Below, one piece after another: positions 14,927 through 15,652 of a stretch of DNA of 15,652 nt. The translations under genes were made by a program, and so were the position numbers. This stretch comes from Desulfobulbus sp. Lineage in GTDB: Bacteria; Desulfobacterota; Desulfobulbia; Desulfobulbales; Desulfobulbaceae. The stretch covers positions 1-15,652 of the forward strand of contig JAUVLX010000041.1 in the NCBI GenBank assembly GCA_030600525.1, in the 5' to 3' direction. A model generated the notes under the pieces. The model made no database searches and was not told where the DNA came from. It saw only the letters and a program-made list of their open reading frames with translations. Position 1 is the stretch's first letter. Each line of letters starts with the position of its first letter.

Positions 14927-15354
14927 GCTTCCAAGCTCCTCCCAAGTATCTTTCCGGCCATATCTCTAGCAAACCCTTCTGTTTTCGCCTGCAGGTCATC
15001 TCTAGCAGCTTCAACCTGTGAGCGTATTTCCGCCATTTGTTTTTCTTTTTCGCCATCTGATTCCTGACGAATAGCAGTAAGTTTTTCGGCTCCTGCAGCC
15101 TGTGCGCTAGCTCGTGCCGCATCAAGTGCCTTTTTCGCCTTCCCACTGCCCTCGCGCATTTTTCTGTCCAAATCAAGCTGACGATTCCTTGCCCTTTGCT
15201 CTAGCTGGGCAACTTCATCGTGCATGGAATCCACCTTTTGCTTCCTTTTTTCAAGGATACCAAGCACCGGCTTGTACAAAATTGCATTGAGCACCAGCAT
15301 CAACACAATCATGTTGATGATATGTATTACCATAGTAATATCAATTGAAATCAT
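14923..15354 (-). CDS. atpF': F1Fo ATP synthase second b-type subunit (b')
   Basis: This 143-residue protein has one N-terminal membrane helix (about 8-29), the YKPVLGILEKRKQKV motif typical of b and b' subunits, and then a continuous charged coiled coil (50-143). With AtpF it would form a heterodimeric peripheral stalk, as in photosynthetic bacteria, cyanobacteria and many Deltaproteobacteria. A GAGGAG ribosome site (15363-15368) is 8 bases before the ATG at 15354. Its TGA overlaps the atpF ATG by 4 bases. It is the first gene of the operon in this window. Confidence 0.94.
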   Translation of the reverse strand: MISIDITMVIHIINMIVLMLVLNAILYKPVLGILEKRKQKVDSMHDEVAQLEQRARNRQLDLDRKMREGSGKAKKALDAARASAQAAGAEKLTAIRQESDGEKEKQMAEIRSQVEAARDDLQAKTEGFARDMAGKILGRSLEA

Positions 15355-15423
15355 ACCAAATACTCCTCATCTCAAGAAGAAAACAGGCCATAACTCAGAA
15401 AGTGAATGGCGGCTCATATTACG

Positions 15424-15458
15424 ACAGGATTTCTACTTAAAAATCCTGTTACTGTCAA
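15424..15458 (-). promoter_or_regulatory. atp operon promoter candidate with overlapping 9-bp inverted repeat
   Basis: On the minus strand a perfect TTGACA (15458 to 15453) is followed, after 17 bases, by TAGAAA (15435 to 15430; 4 of 6 to TATAAT). Transcription would start near 15423, leaving a leader of about 70 bases before atpF'. A perfect 9-bp inverted repeat, ACAGGATTT (15424-15432) and AAATCCTGT (15441-15449) with an 8-base centre, spans the spacer, the -10 and the start site. It is not followed by a T-tract on either strand, so it is not a terminator; a regulator binding site is the simplest reading. Confidence 0.55.
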
Positions 15459-15652
15459 TTCATTTTAAATAAAACTTATATGTTTTTTCAGTTCTACTTG
15501 CCACTAGACAACAAACACGGAAAACGGATGACTTCAGAGGGGTATTATTACCCATGAAAGACCTTCCATTGTCATTATTACACAGTTTCACGACCCACCC
15601 AAGACACTAATAGCGACATCCCTTCAGCTGTACTTACCTGCTCCTGGTAACC
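15459..15652. other. Sequence upstream of the atp promoter, no gene identified
   Basis: This 194-base stretch reaches the window edge. On the minus strand a frame stays open from the edge to a TAA at 15578-15580 (24 sense codons), which could be the tail of an upstream gene. It is too short to recognise. Other frames carry early stops. No RNA gene or repeat is evident. Confidence 0.3.

Noticed and set aside
15578..15652. Minus-strand open frame running in from the right edge
   Set aside because: Only 24 sense codons, no recognisable C-terminus; cannot be told from chance.
1..15652. CRISPR arrays, transposons, prophage genes, toxin-antitoxin pairs, tRNA or rRNA genes
   Set aside because: No direct repeats with spacers, transposase or integrase motifs, small paired genes or cloverleaf-like sequences were seen on either strand.

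Overview
The window looks like a chromosomal piece of a Gram-negative, low-to-mid GC bacterium, probably from the Desulfobulbales / former Deltaproteobacteria (for example a Desulfotalea- or Desulfocapsa-like lineage). The clues are an ATP synthase cluster with two b-type subunits (b' and b) but no atpB or atpE beside it, a b subunit with a signal-peptide-like N-terminus, and protein sequences close in style to that group. The placement rests on gene order and remembered family features, not on a search. All genes are intact except the first, which is cut by the left edge. I see no mobile element, CRISPR array, tRNA or rRNA.

Layout. Positions 2-829 (minus) hold the N-terminal 276 residues of a Wzz/GumC-type polysaccharide chain-length determinant, the start of a surface-polysaccharide operon that runs off the left edge. 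Divergent from it, 921-1586 (plus) encodes a small PPP-family phosphatase. Convergent with that is a minus-strand pair, efp (2551-3114) and epmA (1630-2547): translation elongation factor P and the enzyme that attaches beta-lysine to it. Divergent again, 3300-6965 (plus) is a tight operon of a YfcE/MJ0936-type phosphodiesterase, a HIT-family hydrolase and mutS. A 267-base gap with a good promoter candidate, an overlapping palindrome and a potentially structured leader leads into amiC (7233-9104), a peptidoglycan amidase with an AMIN domain. A strong symmetric terminator at 9221-9258 separates amiC from the convergent ATP synthase operon.

The operon atpF'-atpF-atpH-atpA-atpG-atpD-atpC runs on the minus strand from 15354 down to 9282. 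It encodes all of F1 (delta, alpha, gamma, beta, epsilon) plus the two peripheral-stalk b subunits. The membrane rotor and stator genes atpE and atpB are not in the window. A consensus-like sigma-70 promoter with a 9-bp inverted repeat over its spacer and -10 lies just upstream.

These are mostly housekeeping genes and I did not find a clearly new multi-gene system. The points most worth a second look are the palindromes overlapping the amiC and atp promoters, substitutions at the equivalent P-loop position in both alpha and beta ATPase subunits, the His/Ala-rich exported segment in front of the b-subunit membrane helix, the Asp-to-Asn change in the PPP phosphatase signature, and the unusual translation start of the phosphodiesterase.
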